A stretch of 64,000 bases of DNA, from positions 23,346,385-23,410,384 of the forward strand of contig JAZBQD010000017.1 in assembly GCA_036583965.1 (NCBI GenBank), written 5' to 3'. Every line of letters begins with the position of its first letter. Within the stretch, counting starts at the first letter, position 1. Both the position numbers and the translations under genes were made by a program. This document shows positions 12,802-27,090 of the stretch, piece after piece. The notes under the pieces were generated by a model. The model was not told where the DNA came from and ran no database searches. It was given only the letters and a program-made list of their open reading frames with translations. The DNA is from Prunella strophiata (Eukaryota > Chordata > Aves > Passeriformes > Prunellidae).

Positions 12802-15784
12802 AAAGGTAGTAGAATTAATCTGATTAGCAAAGGAACATTATCTTCAGCATTCAATGAGGTATCCTTATTTTTCACCGATGTGAAAGATCTGGAAGATAAG
12901 GTAACAAGCCTATTTTTCTGAATAAGCAGGGCACATTTTCAGAAAAAAAAAAAAAAAAAGTCATTATTCCTCCCAATCTGAAGTAATATTTTAATATCAG
13001 GGAACAAAGACATACAAATATTGCCCCATTTTATCAAATTGCTTGCCTGCCTACACTAAATCTGGTAATTTTAAGGTCAGACCAGTATTTTCTACACTGA
13101 AGGAAAACAAGCACTCTTCCTAATGAATAATGTTTGCTATCACTGAAGGGCACTAAAAACATCTGCACTGATAAAGCTCTCCTAAAGGAAAAAAAAATAC
13201 CTGCATTTTCTCTTTTCTCTTGGAAGAGGCTGCTGTTGAATGCTATTCAGCATCTAGCTTTACACAGTCATTAATATAAGCATAAAGAGCTCCAGAGTTT
13301 TCTAGTATCAATTTTGTTCTGCAATTACACAGCCTTCTCCTCAGTAGCATGCTGAAAAAACAACAACAGGAAAGCAAATTAATGTTGGGATTGATCCTGC
13401 CTCAAACAAAAATGTAAAGACAGTACACATTTGTCCCAGCATTGTTCCCTGTTCTTCCCCAATTTCATTTCTCTCTTCCCTCTTCTTTGACTAGATCCAG
13501 ACTCCTCTCAAATAAATTTAGATTCAGTCCTTTCTAAAAATTCTGCTTCGGTTCACAAACAACTGATTTGTGAGCAAACATGTTGGACATTTCTCTAGAG
13601 CTGTTTAAGAATATTCCCTAGCTAAATACATGAAGAGAAGCATAAGAAGAATGTGAATACTGCAAAAAATGAAATTAATAATGAATACATTATTTTTATA
13701 ATGCCACTTCAGGTTGGTCTCTGTATGAATTAGCAGAAAATTGATTATGAGGTAAAATGAAAGAGTTTTCAATCTCCCTCAGTATTAACAACAAATTGAA
13801 TAAATTATTTACCTTGAGTAAATGTAGGTTATATGACTCCCAATCTAGATCCTAAATGCATTATCACTTAAGCCATGTGGCACTTTTTGAAATATTTTAC
13901 TTCAGTGGATTGAAGCCTTGCTTAAACCATCTTGGTTCTTTGTTGTGGTGGGTTGTTCAGACACATTTCCAGAAGAGCCCAGACATGTCTGCTTCCTTTA
14001 ACAACTGTTGTGTATTTGGAAAATTCTCTCTGTTTCTGTGGGTCTCTGTGAATTTCTAACCCACAACATCTAACTGTTTTAATAGGAAAATACCTCTGCC
14101 TTTAGCAGTGGGGATTAGATCATACTAACCACCTATGTTTCCCTTTGCAACCATGGTATTCCCTTAAGTCTATTTCTGTTGTTGAAAAAAGTTGTCTTTG
14201 TGCATCAAGGACCAAGCAACAGCCTATAACTATGCACTGCATGTACCAACAAACAATTGTTCCTCATGCCACAGGATAAAGCCTAGCTTTTACAAGCAGT
14301 CTAATGACTAGAAACTCTGCAAGAAAGCCAAACAATTGTTTTTTTATTTGGTCTTTAATACAGTCAGTTCTACTGGAGGAGAGACAGAGCTGTCATCTAC
14401 ATGGGTAATCTTCAATTTCAAAGATAACTTTGCATATCATGTAAAAACATATGTTGGGACTAAACACATACACAGAAAGTCAAGTATTCATCTAGTGTAA
14501 ACCATGGCAGCAGTACTAACTTCAGTAGAACGTTTTATTTTCATAATCTTCTGAACTGCTTCAACAGTGGTAGTTTTACACATGGGCACAGCAAGGTTCA
14601 GGTTAAAACTGATGGAAAATTCAAAGGGACCAAGGCTCTACTCTATGATATATTGATTTATCAGAAACCTGAGACCTGAGACAGAGAGTGAATTTTGCAT
14701 TCTGGCATCTCTTACAGACCCTAAAACCTGAAAAAGTGGTAAGCATTACCCATCTGCCCTGCTTCCTGTTTATACCCTGACTTTTCTTATCCTTTTATTT
14801 TCTCCCTGAGGCAAAAAATAATCCTGTTTCTTATCTACAAGCTAGCAAAGGTTTGTTCCTCACACTGAAAAGCTGTCAGCTGGCTCTGATTAAAAATGAC
14901 TATCAGGTAATAAGACAAGCTTTCTCACATGTATAAACTCTCAGAATAACTTTGCTGAGTAAAAAATCTGCATCACCCTAAGTCAATGAGAGTTTTCTCA
15001 GTTTTATTAGAGTAAAGACACACTAGTAAGTATCTGTTCTCCATATTTATCCCATAATTGAAAACTAATTCTCTGTAAGCAGCAAAATTGATGCTTCTTT
15101 CCACAGAAGAGAAATAATCCATCCTATTTAAAATTGCATAATATCTCGTTGTTTGGACAACAAGGACAGCAGTGTTTGCTGATATTTTCAAGCATGTGTG
15201 CTTAAAAAGGATCTTTGTCTGAGTGGTAAGGAAAAGTTCAATACAAAAGTCATGGTATTCCATTAGCCAGAGCAGATTTGGAAAACTCACTTCATAATTG
15301 GGATATAGTTCCTTAACAATCAGAACAACATTAAACTAGCAGTCTCTGAGAACTGTAAAAAGATCTGTTCAAAGCTTTGTAAGCCAAAATTTTCAAAAAG
15401 TATGAAAATACTTACACCCGGGAGGATATTCTAAATTCGAACAGTAGATATGTAGAGATGAACTAAAATGCAGAGAACTTTACAGCTTCGCAGTTTCTGG
15501 AAACAGGATAATCTGTAACTAAAACAGTCAGGAAGAACTTACTCCAGAGTTGGTAATTCCAATGAAAACAATATATTTGATATTTATTTTCACACTGAGC
15601 AGTTTTGAAAATTATTTACTGCATTACATTAACCACAGTATATTTGTTACTATTCTACAGTGAATCAGTAGAAAAATTTTGCCATTGGCCTCAAGGAATG
15701 AGAAATGCTGTCATTCAGAGCCATATCAAAAAACAAGTGAGAGGTATTTAAAAAAACAATTAAATTACTTTTAGAAAAATAATA
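12802..15784. other. Non-coding stretch
   Basis: AT-rich; nothing recognised. The 105-codon minus-strand frame at 15290-14973 has no splice or family support. Confidence 0.65.
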
Positions 15785-16200
15785 GAATGGAATGAAATGG
15801 AATACAGTACAGTAGAACAGAATAGTTACAGCTGGAAAAGACATAACAAAAATCATCCAGTCCAACTGCCTGACCCTTTCTGGGGTGACAAAAAGCTTAA
15901 GAGGGGGTTGTCCCAATGTCTCAAACACTGGCATACTTGGGGCATTAAGCAACTCTCCAGGAAGCCCGTTTCAGTATTTCACCCCCTCTCAGTGAAGAAA
16001 TGCTTCCTCCTATCAAGTCTAAACCTCATCTATTGAAGCTTTGAACCATTTATATGTACTCTGTCACTGGGTGTCAGGTAAAAGAGCTTGGCACCTCCCT
16101 CTCTCCTTCCTCTCCTCAGGAGGCTGAAGAGAGCAATGAGGTCACCCATTAACCCCCTTTCTCTAAACTAGGCAAAGCCAGAGCCTTTAGCTGCTCATTA
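15785..16200 (-). mobile_element. CR1 LINE 3' fragment
   Basis: Begins with degenerate terminal repeats (GAATGGAATGAAATGG), then AGCTGGAAAAGACAT and CATCCAGTCCAACTGCC, the reverse complement of the CR1 end, and continues through CTCCTCAGGAGGCTGAAGAG. It is more diverged than the 9.3-kb copy. Confidence 0.82.
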
Positions 16201-19200
16201 CAGGTAAAAAAAAATATATGAATTCATGTTTAGAGTAAGTTAGCTTGCAAATTATTTCTCTAGGAAATCACATACACATTTTATAGAGTAAAATTCATTA
16301 TTAGTTCAGATTGTCACTTGATACAAACTTCTCACTTGTAAACAGTGAGTTTCCATTGAAGCCTTTTATGATGAAAGAAATTTTTCAAGTAATTTGACTT
16401 CAGCCTTATGAGTCAGAAAGTTGCCAGTGAGTCACATTTCAAATTTCATGAGAAATATCTTGCTATGGAATCAAGTGACAAGTGAGCTTTTAATTTTAGA
16501 ACTGTGCTGATACAAATTATAAATTCTTGTCTTTTCTGTAAACTTCCTCAGTACTATTAATGTGACTCAAACATACTAATACGTACAGCATGGAAAATAC
16601 ACCACATCTTTAAGGTGAAGAGTCCTCTGCTGGCCAGATAGTATGCAAGCATTCACATGCTGTGCTTTTGGCTCCAGCAGCCCCACTCATTGGCACTCAG
16701 TCGACATCAGTATCAGCAGAGACAGGTTTACAACTAGACAGGAGAAAAGCTGGAACACTTTGTTCTGCACATTCAACAGGAAGCTGAATTTTCTCTATTT
16801 TCTCCTATACATTTAAAATAGCATTTTCTCCTGCTTCATGCTTTTCAAGAACACTAATACAAGACAGATGACAACAGCATTTTCTGCAGCCTAAGAGCAC
16901 CCTACTGCCTAACAGCTGTGCCCGCTAGAAACCAAGATCCTGCAGGTTAAACTTTGACCACATAACTTTCTGGCAGCATAGGATCATTCTAACCACCCTA
17001 TCTACAGAAACATCTGCAGGTTTTTCTACGCCACTTGTGACCAGAGGCTACAACAGGGTGTATGTGAACCATCATTTGATAAGGAGTTTGAAGAGCCAGT
17101 GATCTCATCCCTTCTCTGACAGCACCCACAGGCCCACAGTGTGAAGTCTCCGTCTCCACTGTTTAAATCTTTTAAGGCAGGATGGCACAGATCTGTCTGC
17201 CTCAAGCAGAGAAACAGCTACACAGGTACTGGGTACATGGACTACTTACATGGGTTACTCTTCATGTGCAACTCTTCATCCCAGTTCCACACATGGAAAA
17301 ATGGGGGAAAGAAAGACAAGGCTGTTCTTCAGTTGTCAGCCAAAACTGTGGACTTTTAGGAAAATGAGAAATATAACTTAGCTTTTCTAGTGATACTTCC
17401 AGCTTATGATGCTCTAAGGGAGAGAAAAAATAATGTTAAACATAAGAACCTGAGAAAATCTTCAGAAACTTAAAATCAAGCAATTTTGCAGCAGAATCAT
17501 GGCTTCAAGGATTGGTGAGCAGACTGACTCAGCCCAAGTTAGTGTGAGTTTCTTGCTACCTCTGATCTTTAAACTCAAAATTGCAAGCTGTTTTATGACC
17601 ATTTACAAGTCCACCTACTTTTTCCTCACTTGGAATATTATTTGTCTCACAAAGAGTATTTCTTCTCAGCCTCACTGCACATCAGTGCAAGAAAGAAAAG
17701 CTATACAGACAACAGAACAGTGGAAAAATGCCTTTATCACCTTGTACTCTGTCACTCCCCAGCTGAGACAGGAGAAACCCAACATTATCATATGGACAAT
17801 TGTTAAATGATATAGCTTTGTCTCTAATGTTTAGAAAGCAGGAGGGCTAGAAGCAGGTAAGAAAATCACAAAGGTCAAGAAATGAGATCTAAAAATAACT
17901 TGCTATGGGGACAGTCATCCACAGGGGACTCCATCATACATTTAGTCAGGGATATAGTGCATAGGATAAAGGAAAATCAGTTGACAGGCCGTGTGGCAGC
18001 AGAATAAATATTCAGACAGTTAAGTTTTAATAAAGTCAAACAGGGTAATTCTCTAGATCTCACCTCACAGGCTTTAATTGTATATTCTTTCAAAGTTATC
18101 TTGTGTGGTGTCTGTTGGAAGTATTTCTCCCAGTAGATACAAGCACAGGTGTCAAGCACCACCACATGGTATTTGACTCTCAATCAACATAAAACCTATT
18201 ATGCAGAATGATTTGTGCTTAATAAGTCTATGTTTGAATCTATGGTTTCTGCAACCCATGCCACTGTAGGCCATCAGAAGCATGAACATTCTTTACTCTT
18301 TGTTCTCAATACTTTATTTCCCCTAAAATCTTATGATTGCCTGAGACATAAAGTAGCAGTTTGTGCAAAATAGGATGCTTATGTCCCATACAGTAAGATG
18401 AGGCTTTGTGGCTGGAAGTCTTTGTGGTTGGAAGTCTTCATGGCTCCAAGATAAACTGATGACAGAGTCTGTGGGTTGCAAATATAATGTACTATTTAAT
18501 TCATCCAAGACTTCTTCCACACGTTTATGAGTATCTTAAGGAAAAAGGGGCTCAAACAAGCAATTTCTCATCTAGTAAAGATATCCTGGAGATGTCATCT
18601 ACCAAACCCAGGTCATCATGAGGAATGTTGTGAGAAGAACAGATGTGGAGAAAGGCAGGAGGGAGAGAGCAGGACTGGAACTCTTACATATTTTTATTTC
18701 TCGCAAGATCCTGTCCTCCAATAGTCTCAGAAATGAAAAGTGTTAGATGCCTTATCATGAATACCCCTCTTAAATGTAATTTGCACAACATGTTGTACTG
18801 TCTCTTATTGAGTCTTCAATTTCACTTTCACCTATTAAGACATACCTTTTCTTCTTCAATCAGTTCCAGTTTTTTCTCCTGCCAAGTCATCCACCCTTCA
18901 AATTTTTTTATTCCTCATCAAGTTGCAAAGATATTTTTTATGTGAAGCTGGATCTCTGGCCCTACTGTTCCACTCCAAAACTCAGAAAATTAATTTTGAC
19001 TTTGTCCTGAGATTATTTTCCAACAGTCTGTCTCACTCTTGACATATTTAGCTGCTACAGCCTTGGTATTAAAAGTATCTTTCTTTCTTCTCTTAACAAC
19101 CTGGTCTCAATAGCAGGGTCAGAGCCAGAAGGAACTTTTTCATCATATCTTCCACAGGTCCAGTTGCAGTTTTTGGAGTCTGTTGAGGACAAAAGGATTA

Positions 19201-21734
19201 GTTTTGGCTAAAGGAATAGTATTAGGACTTGGACATGCCCACTAGATTTCCTGTGACAAGGTTTCCCTTTGTTCTAAAGCCTTCATTCTATAAAGGTTAA
19301 CTTCCTTCTCAAGGTCACAGCCATCTTATACCAAGATAAATTTCTGGTTTTTAACATGGATAGGACTTAAATTTTCTTCTTTTGCAATTTCTCCTTTCAT
19401 CCTTTTTTCAGGCTATGGCCTGTGCTAAGGTTAAGGCCAAAGAAACTTCCATTTGGGAACAAGTCCAGTTCTCTGTTCTTCAGTACCCTGAACTGGGTTT
19501 CCTAAAACCTCCTTGTTTCCAAGCAAAGTTTGAACTTCAAGTTTATCTCAGAGCATTGGACCAAGTTGTCAGTCAAAGCTGGCTCCCAAATCTGTGGTCC
19601 ACCGGGAAAGAACACAAAGGAAACTTCAGCAATTTTTAAGTGACATGAATTATGCCATGGGTACAAGGACTGAACAATCTTATTTCTGAATATATTGACC
19701 CCAGTATACTGTAGGCTCTGAATACTTTTCAGACTCTTGATTCTCTGCAGAAATTACTGAAGAAAAGGTAATGAGGCAAGCCGAGAGCTTTCCCATATGG
19801 TCTCCCAATGAAGTCCTGCTGCTCTTTGGCCTTTAGGTGCCAGAAAGCAAATTAACAGCAATTTTCTCTCTAAGTCTGAATTTCTAACTTTTTATTATTT
19901 GAAGGCAAACTTCAAGGTATATTTTTGTAATACTGGGAAAACATGAAATTGCACAGCATAAATTGAAGACATGAAAATAAATAAAAATTATTATAACTGA
20001 GACATTTCCAGACTCCATGGATTACCAACAGAATAAGCCATACTGGCTGTATTGGCTGTGGCAATGGGAGTAGACATTTTCAAAAAATGAAGCAGCCTAA
20101 AGCACAAATAGTTTTTAGCTAGGACAACTTTGATTTTACAAGCACAACAGCTTGTGAGTTTTATGAGACAAAAGGAAAATCCTTTTACAATACTCCTTTC
20201 ACATCTGAAAGAGCAAGCAGATCAGTGATTTTAAATTTAATTTTGGGATTAATAAATCATACAGAGAGCTCCATGCAAAACAGTTGTGCTGCTGAATAAT
20301 CAGGGACTCAAAGGATCAGAGCTGCTGTTTAACACAGATTAATATTTACAAAAAATACCAGGGACAGAAATTGGAGAAGTAGAAAAGAGACTGTCCATTA
20401 GGGACCTTATCCAACAGAGAAGTTTTACATAACAGTAAATATATGTTGCCATATATGATAATAAAAAGAACTATTCTTTCTTTCTATTCTAACTTTCTTT
20501 ACTTTTGTAAAGCAAATTAACAAATAAAATGCCACTAAAAACGGAATCATCTGATCTTTGCACTAACCAGAATGGATGTGTCTTCCAGAGAAAAGAACAG
20601 TTTGGGTAATCGGTAACAATAATATTTAAAGGGTCAACATTTGCTTACTTTTCACCAGATCAAAATCCTTACTTAATTTATTCCCACTGCCATGCTTACC
20701 ATGCTACCAGCATGTAACATGATAAACAAGTAACATCTTTATCATGTTACCAGCATGTTTCCCAGCATGGTAACACAACACTGAATTTCTGTAAGAACTG
20801 GAATAGCCTCTGCTTGCCACTCATGTTGCTGCTATCTTCTGGCCTAATGGTCGCAGGTTTGCTATTTCAAACGCTGGGTGGTTCTTTGGTCATAAAGCAA
20901 AGACTAACACTTGCATAATCTCCAAAGGACTTTTACCATGGTTATGACTTGTGCAAATATACTTTGGGGCTGCTATTCTTCCACTTATGCAAGAGGGAAA
21001 AAAATGTTTTAATCTTCATTTCCTGTCTTCCTGACCCAGTTCTGAAACCATGATTTTGCATTTGGACAACAATCTCTGCAGCTAGATTAAAGAGTTTCAT
21101 TAGTTTCTGTGGACAAGAGATTTGGCTCTTAAAGCTGATCTTTGGATCTTTGCTGAGCCAGTGTTACTCTCTGGTTCTCAATGTCACCCATAAGTTCATT
21201 TTTAAATGTTTTCTGGATACATCCCAGGACAAGCCCATGACTGGGGAATTAGGGATCACTATCCTGCAACAACTTGACCCTGCTGCCTCTTGCCTGGCAG
21301 TCCTGTGACAGAAGCTGAAAATGAACCCAGATAGTTCCTTCCTTGTCCTACACAGCATGAGGAAGCAGCTGCTGGCTGAGTTATTTGTCATGCCTCTAAT
21401 TTAACATCCCACCCATGCCATGGCAGTGGCATGCCAGAGCAGGAAGCAGGTGGCACATTTCTCCAGGAAGCACTGGTGCCTTGGCAAGTGCACTGCAGAC
21501 AGCAAGTCTGATCATCCCAAGCATGTGGCCACAATTCCAGGCCCCCTGACCATCACTTTAAGAGGCTGTGCTATTCCTGCAGGTGCTCCTGGGCAACAGC
21601 TTGGGAAGCAAGTGTTCTGCCATATGGGGCCCTGGGCAGGGAGCCACTGCTGAAGATACATTAGGCACATAGGCCTGCTCTTTGGGAAGAGATTAAAGAA
21701 TTCTGCTATGAGAGGTGAGGAAGATGAGACACCC
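16201..21734. other. Non-coding stretch
   Basis: Contains the inverted repeat at 20714-20750. No exons with splice sites and plausible protein were found; frames are short. Confidence 0.65.
20714..20750. repeat. Perfect inverted repeat, 13-bp arms with 11-nt loop
   Basis: GTAACATGATAAA (20714-20726) pairs with TTTATCATGTTAC (20738-20750). The surroundings also repeat the word ACCAGCATG or CCAGCATG three times (20707, 20749 and 20762), so the locus has a compound direct and inverted repeat structure. Confidence 0.85.
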
Positions 21735-21903
21735 ACATGGAGTCTCCTCCTGGAGAAATCTCCTGGACACACAAGAACCGTCTGGATGCAATTTTGTGCA
21801 GTGTGCTATAGGGAGACCTTGCTGGAGCAGGGAGGTCGGATGAGATGATCCACCGTGGTCCCTTTCCAACATGACCCATTCTGTAAGTCTGTGATTCCGT
21901 GAT
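21735..21903 (+). mobile_element. CR1 LINE 3' end
   Basis: Plus-strand CR1 3' region: GGAGCAGGGAGGTCGGATGA, TGGTCCCTTTCCAAC and the terminal CATTCTGTAAGTCTGTGATT. The left boundary is approximate. Confidence 0.82.
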
Positions 21904-24723
21904 AAGCCAGTAGCAGCAGATTGCAGCCAAGTCTTGAGAATCAAATCTGATTTCCAGGATGAGGGGTGCAAAAGACTGCCACAACATCAAAAACTGAATT
22001 ATCATGAATGTGAGTCCAACAGGATATTACACTTGAGAGGCAGCTGAAAGAGTAAAATTATTCAGTTTACACTCTAAAGTCTGTGTTTCACCATCCCTGA
22101 AGGAATCCACATGAACATGGTTTCTGTCCTTTCAGCTTCGTGCAAGAAGCCACCAATGGAGACTAGATGGGAAATATTTGTGACACAACCATGATAGCAG
22201 ACACATTTGAAAAATGGATTTTAGGGGGGAATGGAAATAATACAATATATTAAATAATATCAAATATAATAATAAATATAATATTAAATAATAACAATAA
22301 TAATAACCAGTTTGACCATAAATTAAAAAAGAAAATGCAATGTTACCTTTACAGTAACAGTAAAGGAGTAGTATCCCTAGAGATGCTTGAGTTACATTAT
22401 GTATTAATGTCTCCGCCCTGCTCTATTGTGCACTGATTTCCTTCTAAATATAAACACTTTCTTCCATAGTGGCACTATTTAGTCCACAATGAGAACTGAC
22501 TTCTTAAATTTTATCCAGAAATAAGATTATAACTACATTCTAAATAGCAAACAATCATAGTGGAATGAGATAAAATTTTTATATAGGAATGAGATTGCAA
22601 ATATTTGTGAAATAGAGGAATTAAGCAGAAGAGAAGATTAAATTAATGATTTGCACTTAGAAACAGAGAAGCTGTGATTGTAAACCAAAATTGTCTTGAA
22701 AATTTAGGCTCCATACTGTTTAATTGTAGTGCATGATGCCCCACAAGAAAACCAATCTTTATTATTAACACCATGTTTTATGGTGTTCTAGATATACATA
22801 CTAAACTTTACTGCATACATACTAAACTGCCCTGCACAAAAGACTGGAAATCTAGGGTTTTGGTAATAAAAAGAAAATAGAAGTTACATCTTGATTATTT
22901 TGAGCTTTTGAATATTAATAAACAAGCTTCTCACATTCCTGGAGTCACTGAGTACATTAGTTACAGCTTGCTGTCTATAAACAAACAACCGTGCCATTGA
23001 CCCCTTAAATTTTCTGTCACTAATTAAATTAATTCCTGCAAATTAATTAATTAAATTAATTCCTTATACTGCAAATGCAGGTATACAGTTTCTGTAGGAC
23101 TTCCTTAATTACCTAGCTTAATAATTGTTTTCATCAAAACTTCAGTGTGCTCAACCTCAACAACATAGTTAGGCAAGAATTCAGTGAAACAGCATCCAGA
23201 AGAATGAAATGTAGACCGGCTGTGAGACACAGAGCTATCTCATTGAATTTACTCCTCTGGTTAATAAAGTAATAGATATCTTTCCTGGAAAGACTGATAG
23301 CATTTAGAAAAAAACCCAAAAAACACTGAATACAGACACTGCAACCTTTAAATATCATTCTCAAGCCAAAGAGATGCTACCAACTTCAAGTCAGAGGAAC
23401 TTCATTCATGGTACCATTTTACAGTCACTCTGTCATGCGTTTCAAAAAAACTGTAAGACTTTGTAACATTATGTAGTACAAGCACTGAATCAGTACAAAC
23501 TGTGGTAGATGAAGGAAAGACAACAGCAAGCAATGTAAGTCTGTCTCTCAAGTATCTCATAGCAGCCTGGGTGCAGCCAATCAGATACTTTGATTTGGAA
23601 ACTGACTGCTGAGGTGGCAAGAGACCAGCATGGCCATCCTGCTCTACCAGGCTGCAGGAATCCCCACTACTGGGAGGATCACTCTTGGGGGTGTATGGCA
23701 AGGGAAAGCAGTGCCTGAGGCATCAGTGGTCCTTTGGGACCTTAGTTAATAAAAAGACACCACAGAAACAGTGGGATTAAAAAGGAGACTTCCTCATTAC
23801 TCCAGATGTGCAAGTAAAGTGAACATAAGGAGTCTCTCTGCTCAGGATTACACATCTTTTTCAGATGCAAGGGACAAACCACTATTTGTAAGAACTTGTG
23901 TCATTGCTAAGGGCAACTAGCAACAATTTAAATATGAGAGAAATGCAAAGAAATCATACTGACATATTAGGACAATACTGGCATCCCATGGATTTTAAAA
24001 GCTGCCATGCTTGGGGGCTTTTTGTGATATTTTTGTTTATTTGTTTGATTGGCATGGTTTGCTCTCTTTTTTTTTCTGTAAAGAAGTGTTCCCTTTTGAA
24101 ACAGATGTTTGGCGCATCTCCCACGTTTTTTCAACTAGGACCACAGTAAAGACTGTTATTTATTTCTAAAGAAAAATGGAGAAAGTATTGTTTCCACTCT
24201 TCCTAATTCAGTTTTTGCACTCAATAAAGTAATTTGTTGCAGCAGGAAGTAAGAAGATACAGGAGCATTTCAGTCCAGTAGAGTGTATGCTCTACCAAGA
24301 GCTAGGCAACAGAGGCCTTCAAATCCTGTTGGTTCTGTCCAGTTCCCCATGTCAGGACATCAGGGTTTCTGCAGTCGACTCCTTTGTGTTACAAGAAGTA
24401 GTACAAAGCCTACCTCTCCTCAAATAAAGGAGCAGCCAAAAGAATAAGAAGATTATAACTTATGAGGGAACTAAGAGGAATGTGGGAGAAAGAGAAAGGA
24501 AGAGTCTATGAAGGACTATGAAGGACTTAAAAGCAAACAGTTGCAATGTCAGGCAGGGAACACAGCTGGGCAAACTGCATGGCTTTTCAGAGGAAATCCA
24601 GGAGTCAGTAGAATAGTTTATGGACTAGGGAGAAGAAAACATTCTTGGAGAAACTTGTTAGCAACAACTCTGAAATAGAGCTTTCCTTTCGTCCACATCA
24701 AATGTAGGTTGAGCAGTCTTGGG

Positions 24724-24781
<58 letters not shown>

Positions 24782-25627
24782 CTACAGAAGACTGAACTTC
24801 CTCTGCTGTCTCTGCTGCCCCTGTGACCTAGGACTGTGGGAAAGCAGCTCATTCAAGAGGATGCTTTGCCCTCTCTGGTATTGTGGGCAGCTGAAGTGGT
24901 GGATCATTTGGTTTCATGATAGGGACTTTTCCATCCAACCATAGCATCAACTTTTGGTTGCTATAGAGCTAAGCAAGGCTTCACCAATTAACAGTGTGAT
25001 TGTACAAGCTTCTGCAGACCATTACCAGCATAATGGGCTTCTGGTGTAAGTTTCTTTTGGTTTATTTTAAGAACTTTGCCCCCAAATTCTGACTTTTTAG
25101 GTATCTATCTCAAAGTAAACCTCCCAACCATGCATTGGTTTGAAATTGCCATCCCTCAATATATTTAAGCTTATTCACAAATGTAAACATATATTTCACT
25201 CAACTGGAATCTTTACTGAAATGCAATTAAATTTGCAAAACTCATTAAAAAGAAGCACTGTACATTTCACTGATGTTCCTGTCTGAACAATAGTTGTCAA
25301 ATTCTAAAATACCTGTATCTTACAGCAAACCAGTATTTTTTTCCACATTTTATCAGTTTTCAGGATTATAAATTCCACTATACTCAATACCATTCAAACA
25401 TGAGACCAGATGTCTTCATGTTTACAATACATTCTTTTGGCACAGCTTGCCAATACACAGTCAGTCGTGGAAAATCTGATAAAGAATGCTTTCATGCCTG
25501 GTGTCTTTGTCAGCTCAGGCCATTTGAAACCTCGTAGTTCTAAATTACCCAGTGGTTCATTCTGCTCACTGTATGCTAATAGACTGTCTAACTCACAGGC
25601 TAATTTAGCTTCTATCTCTCACTCCTT
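21904..25627. other. Non-coding stretch
   Basis: Includes an AT-only run near 22240-22305, TTAAT-type repeats near 23025-23062 and the AC microsatellite. Nothing else recognised. Confidence 0.65.
24727..24776 (+). repeat. (AC)25 microsatellite
   Basis: An uninterrupted AC dinucleotide run of 50 nt. The Cys-Val repeat frame on the minus strand is a shadow of it. Confidence 0.97.
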
Positions 25628-27090
25628 TCATAGGATCACAGAATTGATCAAGAAAAGATCTGTGAGGTTACTGAATTCAGTTCTTAACCTAACACTGTCA
25701 TCTACTCCACTAAATCCCAAAGTGCCACATCTACCTATTATATACTTCCAGGGATGATGACTGAAGCAATTTCCTGTTCCAAGCCTGTTCCAGTATTTGA
25801 CTACCCTTTCCATGAAGCAACTTTCCCTAATGTTCAATCTAAACCTGCCCTGATAAAGCCTGAGGCCATTTCCTGTTGCCATGTCACTTGTTACCTGGGA
25901 GAAGAGGCTGACCCCCACCTCACTACAGTCTCCTTTCAGGCAGTTGTAGAGAGCTGTAAGGTTTCCCTTGAGCCTCCTTTTCTCCAGCTCTCCATGACCA
26001 GCTCCCTCAGCTGGTCCTCATCAGACTGTGCACCAGAGCTTTCACCAGCTCCACTGCGCTTATCTGGACTTGGTCAACGACTTTCTTGTAATGAGGGACC
26101 AGAACAGGACACAGAACTCAAGGCATGGCCTCACCAGTGCTGAGTCTAGGAGGACAATCACTGCCCTGGTGCAGCTGGCTACACTATTGCTGGTACGGGC
26201 CAGGATGCCTTCTTGGCCACCTGGGTATACTGCAGGCTCATGTTCAGCTGTTGTTGACGAACACTCCCAGGTCCTTTACCTCTGGGCTGATTTCCAGCCC
26301 CTCCTTCCTCAGCCTGCAGCTCTGCACGGGGTTGTTGTGACCCAAGTGCAGGACCTGGCACATGGCCTTGTTTAACCTCATACAATTGGCCTTGGCCAAT
26401 CAATCCAGGCTGTCCAGATCCCTCTGCAGAGCCCTCCAGCAGATCAGCTTGGTGTCATCTGCAAACTTACTGACAGTGCACTCAATCCCCTCCTCCTGAT
26501 CATTGATAGAGATAGTAAACAGGACTGGACCCAATACTGACCCCTGGGGAACACTACTAGTGACTGTTCTCCAACAGGATTTAACTACATTCACCACAAT
26601 GGAGTTGTGGTGGGCTGGGCTACCCAGCCAGTTTTTTAACCAGTGCAGAGTGCACCTGTCCTAATCATGATCAGTCAGTTTCTCCAGAAGAATGCTCTGG
26701 GAGACAGTGTCAAAGGCTTTACTAAACAAAAAACATCCACAGCCTTTCTCTCATCCAAAAAGCAGGTCACTCTATCATAGAAGGACATCAGATTGGTTGA
26801 GCAGGACCTGCCTTTCCTAAACCCATGCTGGCTGGTCCTGATGCCCTGGTAGTCCTGCATGTGCCATATAATGGCACCCAGGCTGATCTACTTCATGACC
26901 TTCCCCAGCACTGAGGTCAGGTTGACAAGCCTGTACTTTTTCACATCCCCTTCCAACCCTTTTAACAGATGTGCATCACATTGGACAACCTCTGGTCATC
27001 TGGGACCTCCCTTGTTACATTTTCCAGGACTGCTGGAAAATGACTGAAAGAGGCTTGGTGAATTCTTGTGCCAACTCCAACAGGAGAACC
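25628..27090 (-). mobile_element. CR1 LINE, long 5'-truncated copy with reverse-transcriptase remains
   Basis: The 3' terminus (reverse-complement repeats at 25631-25645) is at the left and the truncated 5' end near 27090. The minus strand of 26597-26400 encodes the RT motifs [11 protein letters not shown] and F-A-D-D-T-K-L, so the catalytic aspartate pair is still readable, and 26860-26675 gives the preceding RT segment with Q-H-G-F-R-K-G-R-S. The frame is broken between these parts, and the 5' ORF1 and endonuclease are absent, so the copy is inactive. About 1.45 kb, the longest CR1 in the window. Confidence 0.9.

Noticed and set aside
23898..24149. 83-codon frame with one hydrophobic segment, possible small membrane protein
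   Set aside because: The hydrophobic part comes from a T-rich run, and there is no promoter, splice or homology support.
24658..24852. Cys-Val repeat protein
   Set aside because: Translation of the AC microsatellite.
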